From: CBCXVS01 sp965178525
Lineage (GTDB): Bacteria; Tectomicrobia; Entotheonellia; Entotheonellales; Entotheonellaceae
Length of the DNA: 8,472 nt
Assembly (NCBI GenBank): GCA_965178525.1
Contig: CBCXVS010000310.1
Location: 1 to 8,472 of the forward strand
Direction of reading: 5' to 3'
In this document: positions 1 to 4,524 of the stretch, in pieces
Numbering within the stretch: position 1 is the stretch's first letter
Layout: every line of letters starts with the position of its first letter
The notes under the pieces: generated by a model
Told to the model about the DNA's origin: nothing
Seen by the model: the letters and a program-made list of their open reading frames with translations, nothing else
Database searches by the model: none
Made by a program: the position numbers and the translations under genes

Positions 1-71
1 GGTCGATTCGTTTCAGGCTTTTGAGTTTTTATTTCAACAAGTTGTCGCCGAATCACGGGAGGAACTTCGGG

Positions 72-490
72 CTAGACCCCGGCATTGGGTTGCGGCGGGG
101 GCGGCGCTGGGGCACGTGCAGGCCAGTCCACCAGCGCCTCTTTGACGACCTCAGGGTTGTAGGCAATGACTTTTTAGTAAAGTCCGGGCGGCTCGGTCCG
201 GCACGAAGCGGCCCTGTCCCCAGTCGCGTATCACACTGAGAGATAGTTGAAAAGGTCTCGACAAACGCCTTTTGGGTTAGGCCCAACTGCTTCCGGATAG
301 CTTTCGGATGGGGCACCCGTTCCATTCGCCGTAATTCCATTTCTGTCAGCGGCTGATTGTCCGGATCGGCCAGCGCTGCCGCGTGAATGTCCGTTTCCGT
401 CATGGCATCGAGCCGTGCGAGTTCTGCCGCGCTCATAGCGGGTGGGTTATTGGGATCAAGTTTAAATTTCGTGATATTGCCTGCGCTCAT
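72..490 (-). pseudogene. BrnT-associated helix-turn-helix antitoxin, broken by two frameshifts
   Basis: This is the antitoxin/repressor half of a BrnT-type toxin-antitoxin module. The N-terminal ~57 residues are the acidic linker usual in these antitoxins. They are followed by an XRE-like helix-turn-helix beginning PHPKAIRKQLGLTQKAFVETF. After ETF the frame is lost. Removing one base from the AAAA run at 250-253 restores QLSLSVIRDWGQGRFVPDRA, the second half of the helix-turn-helix. Removing one base from the TTTTT run at 171-175 restores VIAYNPEVVKEALVDWP and a proline-rich tail ending PNAGV at a stop at 72-74. The repaired product would be 138 aa. As written, the first frame runs on to 53 with an unrelated arginine/proline-rich tail. 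The ATG at 490 overlaps the end of the toxin frame, as expected for a coupled operon. Two homopolymer insertions could be real decay or sequencing/assembly error. Confidence 0.8.
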
Positions 491-722
491 ACCGTTCTGC
501 TCTACGTGCGGAAATCATCCGAATGGTGCTACTGCGAAGGGTATAGATCACCACCAGCAAGCGATTCTCGACCATGCCGATCGTCTTGTAGCGAATTTCC
601 CCATACGCTTCGCGGTCATCCACAATTTCGGTTCGGTCGGGATTCTCAAAGACCCGGGTTGCATTTATTATCTCACCTCGATAAGAACGGCTTGTTGTGC
701 CACGGCTGATCTTACCCTGGAG
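462..722 (-). pseudogene. brnT: BrnT-family ribonuclease toxin, start and N-terminus missing
   Basis: BrnT toxins are small RelE-like ribonucleases of about 90 aa, neutralised by the downstream antitoxin. The open frame from 722 (just after a TAA) to the TAA at 462-464 holds 86 codons. From about 656 it reads RVFENPDRTEIVDD, then YGEIRYKTIGMVENRLLVVI, then RMISARRAERYERRQYHEI. This is the characteristic BrnT core: the VFE/D strand, the R-x-x-T-I-G-M segment and the I-S-A-R-R-A...E-R-x-x-Y helix. There is no ATG, GTG or TTG in this frame before the middle of the core. The ~25 residues that should precede VFE, normally containing a K-H-G motif, are not recognisable in any frame. The end overlaps the antitoxin start by 29 bases. 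I read it as a dead toxin, though an N-terminal indel caused by sequencing error cannot be excluded. Confidence 0.75.
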
Positions 723-759
723 TTAACCATTTATTCTGTGACGGAACTCACTTCGACTC

Positions 760-775
760 GGTGACATGTGTCACC
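760..775. promoter_or_regulatory. 16-bp perfect palindrome, possible operator of the dead BrnT module
   Basis: GGTGACA-TG-TGTCACC is a perfect inverted repeat with 7-bp arms. It lies about 40 bases upstream of the open toxin frame (transcribed leftwards), where autoregulatory operators of BrnT-type modules lie. It also resembles the half-site spacing of CRP/FNR-type boxes. No convincing -35/-10 pair was found on either side, so the assignment to the toxin-antitoxin operon is by position only. Confidence 0.35.
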
Positions 776-946
776 CACCATTTCATCTCGAATTTTGTGG
801 GTGCTGCTATACCATTGCTGATGGACGCTTTATCGCGTCTACACTGGGGCGGGAGCCATCTATGAACGTGAGATGGGTGGGAGTCAATCCGTTTGGATTA
901 GAGTTGAGTCGTTAGGGCTCTGCCTCTTTCTTTGTGTATTTGGCAC

Positions 947-974
947 TTGACATTGGTATAACCGGAGTTATACT
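947..974 (+). promoter_or_regulatory. mazEF promoter, probably leaderless
   Basis: TTGACA at 947-952 and TATACT at 969-974 are separated by 16 bases, giving a strong sigma70-type promoter. Transcription would start around 981, next to or on the antitoxin ATG at 982. No ribosome binding site can be seen before that ATG. The simplest reading is a leaderless mRNA for the antitoxin. Confidence 0.7.
956..973. promoter_or_regulatory. Inverted-repeat operator inside the mazEF promoter
   Basis: GTATAAC-CGGA-GTTATAC is a perfect inverted repeat with 7-bp arms and a 4-base centre. It fills the spacer and most of the -10 box of the mazEF promoter. A ribbon-helix-helix antitoxin bound here would block RNA polymerase directly, which fits the known autoregulation of MazEF operons. 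Binding itself is inferred. Confidence 0.6.
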
Positions 975-981
975 TCACCAC

Positions 982-1224
982 ATGAAAACGGCAATCTCCA
1001 TTCCCGATCCCATATTTCAAGCTGCCGAGCAGCTCGCAAAGCGCAAGGGACTCTCTCGCAGCGAACTCTATGCGCAAGCCGTATCCGCCTATATCCGTGC
1101 ACACCGCCATGATGATGTGACGGAACTCTTGAATCAGGTGTACGGTCCCGAGGGGGAGGATTCGCACGTGGAGCCCACGATCTTGGCGCTGCAGCTTCGC
1201 TCGCTGTCCCAGGAATCATGGTAG
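982..1224 (+). CDS. mazE: MazE-type ribbon-helix-helix antitoxin
   Basis: This is the labile antitoxin of the MazF toxin encoded immediately downstream, and it probably also represses its own operon. The 80-aa product starts MKTAISIPDPIFQAAEQLAK and continues GLSRSELYAQAVSAYI. This is a typical ribbon-helix-helix DNA-binding domain: the beta strand at residues 2-7 and two helices up to about 40. The acidic C-terminal half (about 44-80, ending LRSLSQESW) is the usual toxin-wrapping tail. I chose the ATG at 982 rather than the upstream ATG at 934 because the family starts with M-K-T-A-I-S-I-P-D and the promoter's -10 box lies between the two codons. The stop overlaps the toxin start by 7 bases, implying translational coupling. 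The gene appears intact. Confidence 0.93.
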   Translation: MKTAISIPDPIFQAAEQLAKRKGLSRSELYAQAVSAYIRAHRHDDVTELLNQVYGPEGEDSHVEPTILALQLRSLSQESW

Positions 1225-1562
1225 TGCGTCGCGGAGACATTTGGTGGGCCTCGCTTGACGAACCTCGTGGGTCAGAGCCAGGGTATCGTCGCCCTGTCGT
1301 CATTGTCCAATCAGATGACTTCAATCGCAGCCGTATTCAGACGGTCATTGCGGCGGTGATCAGCTCCAACCTCAATTTAGCACGCGCGCCAGGTAATGTG
1401 TTCCTGGGCGCCAGACAGACGGGATTGCCCAAAGACTCCGTGGCGAACGTTTCCCAGCTCATCACAGTGGATAAAGCGTTCCTCTCCGAGAAAGTTGGGC
1501 AGCTCACGGCACGGCAACTTCACGAACTCGACGAAGGATTACGTTTAGTAGTAGCCGTTTGA
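1218..1562 (+). CDS. mazF: MazF/PemK-family endoribonuclease toxin
   Basis: MazF toxins cut single-stranded RNA at short motifs and stop growth unless bound by the antitoxin. The 114-aa product has the usual family length and landmarks: RRGDIWWASLDEP at residues 4-16, GYRRPVVIVQSDDFN at 22-36 containing the conserved arginine of the active-site loop, AVISSN at 46-51 at the place of the conserved serine/threonine, and an N-V-S-Q-L-I-T-V-D strand from 77. The ending LTARQLHELDEGLRLVVAV is the normal C-terminal helix and strand. The ATG overlaps the antitoxin stop (ATGGTAG); a GTG two codons downstream is an alternative start. No frameshift is seen, so this is the one apparently functional toxin-antitoxin pair in the window. 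Confidence 0.95.
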   Translation: MVVRRGDIWWASLDEPRGSEPGYRRPVVIVQSDDFNRSRIQTVIAAVISSNLNLARAPGNVFLGARQTGLPKDSVANVSQLITVDKAFLSEKVGQLTARQLHELDEGLRLVVAV

Positions 1563-1721
1563 CCAAACGTCAGTTGATGCCCTCATGGCTGAAGGGTCCC
1601 ATTTTCGATTTTCAGTCTTGACTGCCCTATAAACCCGCTGATTGAAGTTCGAAGATGTGGCCCCCTCCCGTCCATCCCACGTGCGGGCTCTAGCAATCTC
1701 AATGGTGAACGTCTCTTGCAT
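1545..1721 (-). CDS. Small ORF of unknown function with a very strong ribosome binding site
   Basis: A 58-codon ORF starts at ATG 1721, seven bases after GAGGAGG, the best ribosome binding site in the window. The product begins MQETFTIEIARARTWDGREG and continues ATSSNFNQRVYRAV, with no family I recognise. From about residue 33 it is encoded by the dispersed repeat at 1601-1627 and ends VWSNGYY, overlapping the 3' end of mazF on the opposite strand. The last third may therefore be a replacement tail from repeat insertion rather than native sequence. It lies 67 bases downstream of the PAS/zinc-ribbon gene on the same strand and may be cotranscribed with it. No signal peptide, membrane segment or cysteine is present. 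Confidence 0.5.
   Translation of the reverse strand: MQETFTIEIARARTWDGREGATSSNFNQRVYRAVKTENRKWDPSAMRASTDVWSNGYY
1601..1627 (+). repeat. Dispersed repeat, copy A
   Basis: These 27 bases match 4464-4490 in the same orientation at 23 positions. The four differences are all transitions, and the last 12 bases (TCTTGACTGCCC, from 1616) are identical. Copy A lies between the end of mazF and the small leftward ORF and supplies part of that ORF's 3' end. Confidence 0.6.
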
Positions 1722-1788
1722 CTGCACACCTCCTCTGTGGAAATACGACCTTTTGGGAAGCCAGCCTGAAAGGAAACCAGGGGCCAAT

Positions 1789-2661
1789 TTATTGTTCGTG
1801 TAGGTTGGCATCCTGCACGAGTTGACGCAGCGCCTGGACACGCAGCCGGTCCCAGTCAAGCACACCGCAGCGAGGTCCACGGGAGTCCGAGCGGGTTCGG
1901 GGGCATCCACGGGGATGCGGCTGATCCGAAATCCAAATATAGGCGCAATTGCCGCATCGATGTAAATATCGCTCATCGGGCAGTATCCGGGTTTCACCGA
2001 GCCCGATGCTAACGAGGGTTGAATGCTTGGAGTCGACAAGAGGTGTCAGCATTGGATCCTGATTTTCGCCGCTGGTTCGGATGGCTGAATGCATGACATC
2101 ATCTTGATGTGGAGATGCATCAAAAGTCAGAGATAATGCTTCGAGACGTTTCATGTGGTCATCCCGCAAGATCTCTTCGGCTTCGAGCAATGTAAATTTC
2201 CCAAAGATTTGCGTCAGCAACTCATCCGGCACGGGAATAGGGGGTGGCGGCGTGGGATACAACTGGCGTGTACATTGATGATGCGATATCCAGAACTTCA
2301 TGCCGGATTCGGTTTTAATGGTCACTTCTTTTTCGAGACCGACCAGACGTTTATCGGGAAGCACGCCTCGAATCGGATAGGTATCGACAGCAGGCATCAG
2401 TTGCAAGGTTCTCAACGTGGCGCGCTGCCGGGTCTGCCGGAGATCATCAGGATGGTGCAGCGAGGAAATGACGTGTCCTGTCATCGACTCGCCAGACGGG
2501 AAGCCAAAGTATGCAGCCACTTTATCGGTTGCCGCAACGATGATGCTATCACAGATCTGAGGCGAAATACGGATCAGGGTTGCAATCGTCATGGCCTCGC
2601 TGTGATTGAGCAACGCCCGTGCCATGGGAATGATGCTGGTATATGGATTGATGCCTTCCAT
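1789..2661 (-). CDS. PAS-domain protein with C-terminal zinc-ribbon-like segment
   Basis: A 290-aa soluble protein. Residues about 34-128 look like a single PAS sensor fold: a start at ISPQICDSIIVAATD, the YFGFPSGESMTGHVISSL block near 51-68, the HHPDDLRQTRQRA helix at 69-81, and the closing strands VTIKTESGMKFWISH. PAS domains bind small ligands or cofactors, or mediate partner contacts. A proline-rich linker (136-146) and a charged helical stretch follow. The C-terminus has C236-x2-C239 and C253-P, with C265 further on. This resembles a zinc ribbon, but threonine 256 sits where the usual CPxC cysteine would be. No kinase, cyclase or response-regulator output domain is present. The start is supported by AGAGG eight bases upstream of the ATG. 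It may act as an adaptor or nucleic-acid-binding sensor; this is inference. Confidence 0.7.
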   Translation of the reverse strand: MEGINPYTSIIPMARALLNHSEAMTIATLIRISPQICDSIIVAATDKVAAYFGFPSGESMTGHVISSLHHPDDLRQTRQRATLRTLQLMPAVDTYPIRGVLPDKRLVGLEKEVTIKTESGMKFWISHHQCTRQLYPTPPPPIPVPDELLTQIFGKFTLLEAEEILRDDHMKRLEALSLTFDASPHQDDVMHSAIRTSGENQDPMLTPLVDSKHSTLVSIGLGETRILPDERYLHRCGNCAYIWISDQPHPRGCPRTRSDSRGPRCGVLDWDRLRVQALRQLVQDANLHEQ

Positions 2662-2870
2662 AAGTTACCTCTCTGGGTAGACTCAACGCACAGCGTTTTC
2701 TAGCGTACTTGGTAGAGTCTGTATGTGAGCGCGTGCGCGAAGTTGGGGAAGATCCGGCCCATTCCCGTGCGTGTATATGGTGGGGTATACCGCTCACGCC
2801 GTTACTTAAATTGCCTCGGACAGGATACTTCAGCCATATCACGTCTTCTGATGGCCCACCTATACAAATC

Positions 2871-2956
2871 ACCCTGCCCCGAAGCACTGTAACACATAAT
2901 TATCGAAATATCAGCATCTTAATACATTCATGTATTGACAAATCTCAGGGCAGGGT
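2871..2956. repeat. Widely spaced 9-bp inverted repeat
   Basis: ACCCTGCCC at 2871-2879 and GGGCAGGGT at 2948-2956 are exact reverse complements separated by 68 bases. The right arm lies inside the spacer of the rightward promoter at 2935-2963. It could be a pair of protein half-sites or the base of a long stem-loop. Neither is proven. Confidence 0.4.
2921..2936. promoter_or_regulatory. 16-bp palindrome overlapping the -35 box
   Basis: AATACAT-TC-ATGTATT is a perfect inverted repeat with 7-bp arms. Its last two bases are the first two of the TTGACA box of the rightward promoter at 2935-2963. The location suits a regulator binding site. The regulator is unknown; candidates in the window are the Ros/MucR protein and the antitoxins. 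Confidence 0.45.
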
Positions 2957-2963
2957 TTATGAT
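2935..2963 (+). promoter_or_regulatory. Strong sigma70-type promoter pointing antisense into the acetyltransferase gene
   Basis: TTGACA at 2935-2940, a 17-base spacer and TATGAT at 2958-2963 match the consensus at 11 of 12 positions with ideal spacing. Transcription would start near 2970, essentially at the 3' end of the leftward acetyltransferase gene, and run antisense through it. No plausible plus-strand protein gene follows closely. It may make an antisense RNA, be left over from a lost gene, or be a chance match. Confidence 0.45.
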
Positions 2964-2992
2964 GCATTACATTGTTATGGGAATGCAATGCA
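2963..2992. repeat. Imperfect hairpin over the acetyltransferase stop codon
   Basis: TGCATTACATT at 2963-2973 and AATGCAATGCA at 2982-2992 pair at 10 of 11 positions around an 8-base loop. It spans the stop of the leftward gene, so it could form a 3'-end stem-loop in that mRNA. No T-run follows in either direction, so a classical intrinsic terminator is not supported. It also lies right at the predicted start of the rightward transcript. Confidence 0.4.
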
Positions 2993-3539
2993 CACGGTGA
3001 AACGCCATAGCCCACGCCCGTGGAGTATCGCTTGGATGCAATGTCATGAGGATACAATCGTGAGGCACACCAGCAAAGGTGGTAAAGCACGGATAGATCC
3101 CAACCGGGTGCATCCCAACCTGTGTCATGCCGATGCGACATGCCATTTCGTTGTCACTCCGTGTGGCCCCGTGGATATGGTCAACACCCAAAGCCCGACG
3201 CTCCGGGTGAAAGTCATCCCACATGCTACGCACGAGATGTCTACCACGGGCATCCGGAAGCACATAGGCGCCAAGCCAGGCGTCTGTAATGACGCCATCG
3301 GTTGTATGCACCAGGTGGTGAAGCCACAGCGCACCAATAATGTTCCCTTCACGGACAGCAAGACGAAAAATGTAATCCTGCTCAACTGCCAAACAGAAAT
3401 CGGCAAAGTTCTGCGGACTTGTGTCGGCATAAAACTGTGGCACGAGAGGATCGCGACTACGCGCATCCCAATAGACATGGAGTTGCTCCTGTGTCGGATT
3501 GGCGATGAGACGCACTTCGGATCTGGTTGCTTTGGGCAT
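2967..3539 (-). CDS. GNAT-like N-acetyltransferase
   Basis: A 190-aa protein with the layout of a GNAT acetyltransferase, enzymes that move an acetyl group from acetyl-CoA to an amine or a protein N-terminus. Seen in order: an N-terminal strand and helix region (residues 8-50), the beta3/beta4 block LAVREGNIIGALWLHHLV at 60-77, beta4 plus the acetyl-CoA loop DAWLGAYVLPDARGRHLVRS at 86-105, and the beta5/helix4 segment GATRSDNEMACRIGMTQVG at 124-142. The loop holds A-R-G-R-H rather than the classical R-G-x-G, so cofactor binding is likely but not textbook. The ATG at 3539 follows AGGA at close spacing. The substrate cannot be told. A strong promoter on the opposite strand points into its 3' end. 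A 'GNAT-fold hypothetical' label would be safer if the cofactor loop proves degenerate. Confidence 0.72.
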   Translation of the reverse strand: MPKATRSEVRLIANPTQEQLHVYWDARSRDPLVPQFYADTSPQNFADFCLAVEQDYIFRLAVREGNIIGALWLHHLVHTTDGVITDAWLGAYVLPDARGRHLVRSMWDDFHPERRALGVDHIHGATRSDNEMACRIGMTQVGMHPVGIYPCFTTFAGVPHDCILMTLHPSDTPRAWAMAFHRVHCIPITM

Positions 3540-3653
3540 GCTTCCTACTCCCTACACATGTTTTCCCTCATGGGCGCTAGGCCCAAGGTCAAGATGTAGC
3601 GAGTTTAACGAGTCCATACCAGGACGTATAGAGAACGAAGGAGCCGCCCATGG

Positions 3654-3872
3654 CTGAAATGGCAGACACCCCAACAGCGCCGGGAACGGCTGGTACAGGT
3701 GCTGGAAGCGATGCAACAAGCCTACGCCCGCGAGGGCCGGCAACTGACCTGGACGGAAACCGACGCGGGCGTGACGCTGTATTGCGATGGGCAGTGGGAT
3801 TCGACCATCTCCGACGCAGAGTTGGCGCAGGTCAGCACCCTGCTATGGGGCCGCTTGTGGACAAGGAACTAA
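3654..3872 (+). CDS. 72-residue unknown protein upstream of the Ros/MucR gene, start unclear
   Basis: The frame ending at TAA 3870-3872 encodes a natural-looking protein: LKWQTPQQRRERLVQVLEAM, then QQAYAREGRQLTWTETDAGV, then a part ending STLLWGRLWTRN. An N-terminal charged helix and a following strand-rich part are likely. I do not recognise the family. The frame has no ATG before 3711. The only well-placed start, ATG 3650 six bases after AAGGAG, is in another frame, which yields a Gly/Pro/Arg-rich product typical of a shadow. Either CTG 3654 is used, or a one-base indel between 3650 and 3656 has disconnected the start. The gene precedes the Ros/MucR regulator by 72 bases on the same strand and is probably cotranscribed with it. 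Confidence 0.5.
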   Translation: MKWQTPQQRRERLVQVLEAMQQAYAREGRQLTWTETDAGVTLYCDGQWDSTISDAELAQVSTLLWGRLWTRN

Positions 3873-3890
3873 GGTGACACGGTACCTGCA

Positions 3891-3912
3891 CCCGCCAGGC
3901 GGGCGAACCGCC
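3891..3912 (+). promoter_or_regulatory. Two mutually exclusive GC-rich hairpins in the leader of the Ros/MucR gene
   Basis: CCCGCC at 3891-3896 pairs with GGCGGG at 3898-3903. The same GGCGG (3898-3902) can instead pair with CCGCC at 3908-3912 around a GCGAA loop. Only one stem can form at a time. They lie 33-54 bases before the regulator's ATG, between two genes on the same strand. The arrangement resembles an attenuator or a translation-coupling switch, but no U-run or ligand-binding structure is visible. Confidence 0.4.
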
Positions 3913-3944
3913 CACGGCTTGAGGACTCGGAGAAGGCCAATAGC

Positions 3945-4382
3945 ATGGCGCAATCCCTCCTGGCAATGACGAAGGATCTGGTGTTGGCCCAAATCCAGGC
4001 CGGCCACGTGTCCCCCGACGCCCTGACTGAGGCGTTGCAGACCACGTACCGCACATTGCGCCAGTTGCAGGCGCTGGAGGCGGGAGAGGCCCGTCTTACG
4101 GAACCCACGCCGCCAGCTCGGGAGGCGCGGCTGCCGTGGCAACGGAGTATTACGACGCATACAGTGACGTGCCTGGAGTGTGGCGCAGCGTTCAGACAGC
4201 TCTCCTCGCGTCACTTGCGTCGGCATGGGCTCGACGGGCGTACCTACCGCGCCAAGTATGGCATTCCGCGCACGCAAGCGCTGGTAGCGCGGACGAGTCT
4301 GGCGCGGCGTCGGAAAGTGATTCAGCGCAGCCGTCCCTGGGAGCAGGCTCGCAATAGGCGGACACCTCAGAGTGCGTGCTAA
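3945..4382 (+). CDS. Ros/MucR-family zinc-finger transcriptional regulator
   Basis: Ros/MucR proteins are DNA-binding repressors with a prokaryotic C2H2 zinc finger that control surface polysaccharide, motility or symbiosis genes in Alphaproteobacteria; homologues occur on mobile DNA elsewhere. This 145-aa product has the family's N-terminal helical region (MAQSLLAMTKDLVLAQIQAG, residues 1-20, with HVSPDALTEALQTTYRTL after it). It then has the finger VTCLECGAAFRQLSSRHLRR with C76, C79, H90 and H94, and the diagnostic GLDGRTYRAKYGIPRTQALVA (split at 95-115). All four zinc ligands are present, as in Ros rather than in MucR variants with a lost cysteine. A basic C-terminal tail follows. GGAGAAGG lies about eight bases before the ATG. 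The targets are unknown; autoregulation is common in the family. Confidence 0.9.
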   Translation: MAQSLLAMTKDLVLAQIQAGHVSPDALTEALQTTYRTLRQLQALEAGEARLTEPTPPAREARLPWQRSITTHTVTCLECGAAFRQLSSRHLRRHGLDGRTYRAKYGIPRTQALVARTSLARRRKVIQRSRPWEQARNRRTPQSAC

Positions 4383-4524
4383 GTGCCCGAACAAAACTAC
4401 ATTCATATTTTTCCTCTGGAAAAACGATGTCGCTAATTTTATCCAGATACTTAAGAGGTGCACATCTTCAATTCTCAATCTTGACTGCCCCCCTTCGCGT
4501 CCTTCGCGGATCCGGTTTTCATCT
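4383..4524. other. Convergent intergenic stretch with repeat sequences
   Basis: No gene is seen here between two converging genes. It holds copy B of the dispersed repeat and a short tandem CCTTCGCG (4492-4499 and 4501-4508). No clear bidirectional terminator with a T-run is visible, though one would be expected here. Confidence 0.5.
4464..4490 (+). repeat. Dispersed repeat, copy B
   Basis: This is the second copy of the 27-base repeat at 1601-1627, with 23 of 27 positions identical and four transition differences. It lies in the gap between the Ros/MucR and crotonase genes, just before the tandem CCTTCGCG pair. Copy A has no such pair, so the shared unit ends at TGCCC. Confidence 0.6.

Larger units (their letters stand above)
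2662..2966. other. Gene-free region between the PAS gene and the acetyltransferase gene
   Basis: No convincing coding frame was found in these 305 bases. Open frames on both strands give compositions unlike any family I know. The region should hold the promoter of the PAS gene, but no clear leftward -35/-10 pair is visible. It does hold a consensus-like rightward promoter, a 16-bp palindrome and a widely spaced inverted repeat, listed separately. Its 2881-2940 stretch is clearly more AT-rich than the neighbouring genes. Confidence 0.5.

Noticed and set aside
387..764. Plus-strand open frame of 125 codons
   Set aside because: It is antisense to the BrnT core and the antitoxin start, where the minus strand shows clear family sequence, and its product matches no family known to me.
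934..981. Upstream ATG extending the mazE antitoxin by 16 residues
   Set aside because: The promoter -35 and -10 boxes and the operator lie inside this extension, and the family begins at M-K-T-A-I-S-I-P-D.
1722..2039. Longer leftward frame that would extend the small ORF upstream through the PAS gene's 3' end
   Set aside because: It overlaps the PAS/zinc-ribbon frame, which has the better family evidence; the internal ATG at 1721 has its own strong ribosome binding site.
2549..2887. Minus-strand frame of 112 codons upstream of the PAS gene
   Set aside because: No family resemblance, and it overlaps the start of the PAS gene in another frame.
2709..3599. Long plus-strand frame of 296 codons opposite the acetyltransferase
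   Set aside because: Most of it mirrors the GNAT-like gene, the composition is Cys/His/Thr-rich without recognisable domains, and the predicted rightward promoter lies inside it, not before it.
3650..3877. ATG-started frame at the small gene before Ros/MucR
   Set aside because: Despite the good ribosome binding site its product is Gly/Ala/Thr/Pro/Arg-rich, typical of an out-of-frame reading; the neighbouring frame looks like a real protein.
4492..4508. Tandem CCTTCGCG pair considered as a CRISPR-like or target-site repeat
   Set aside because: Only two 8-base units one base apart, with no spacers of constant length and no element between them.
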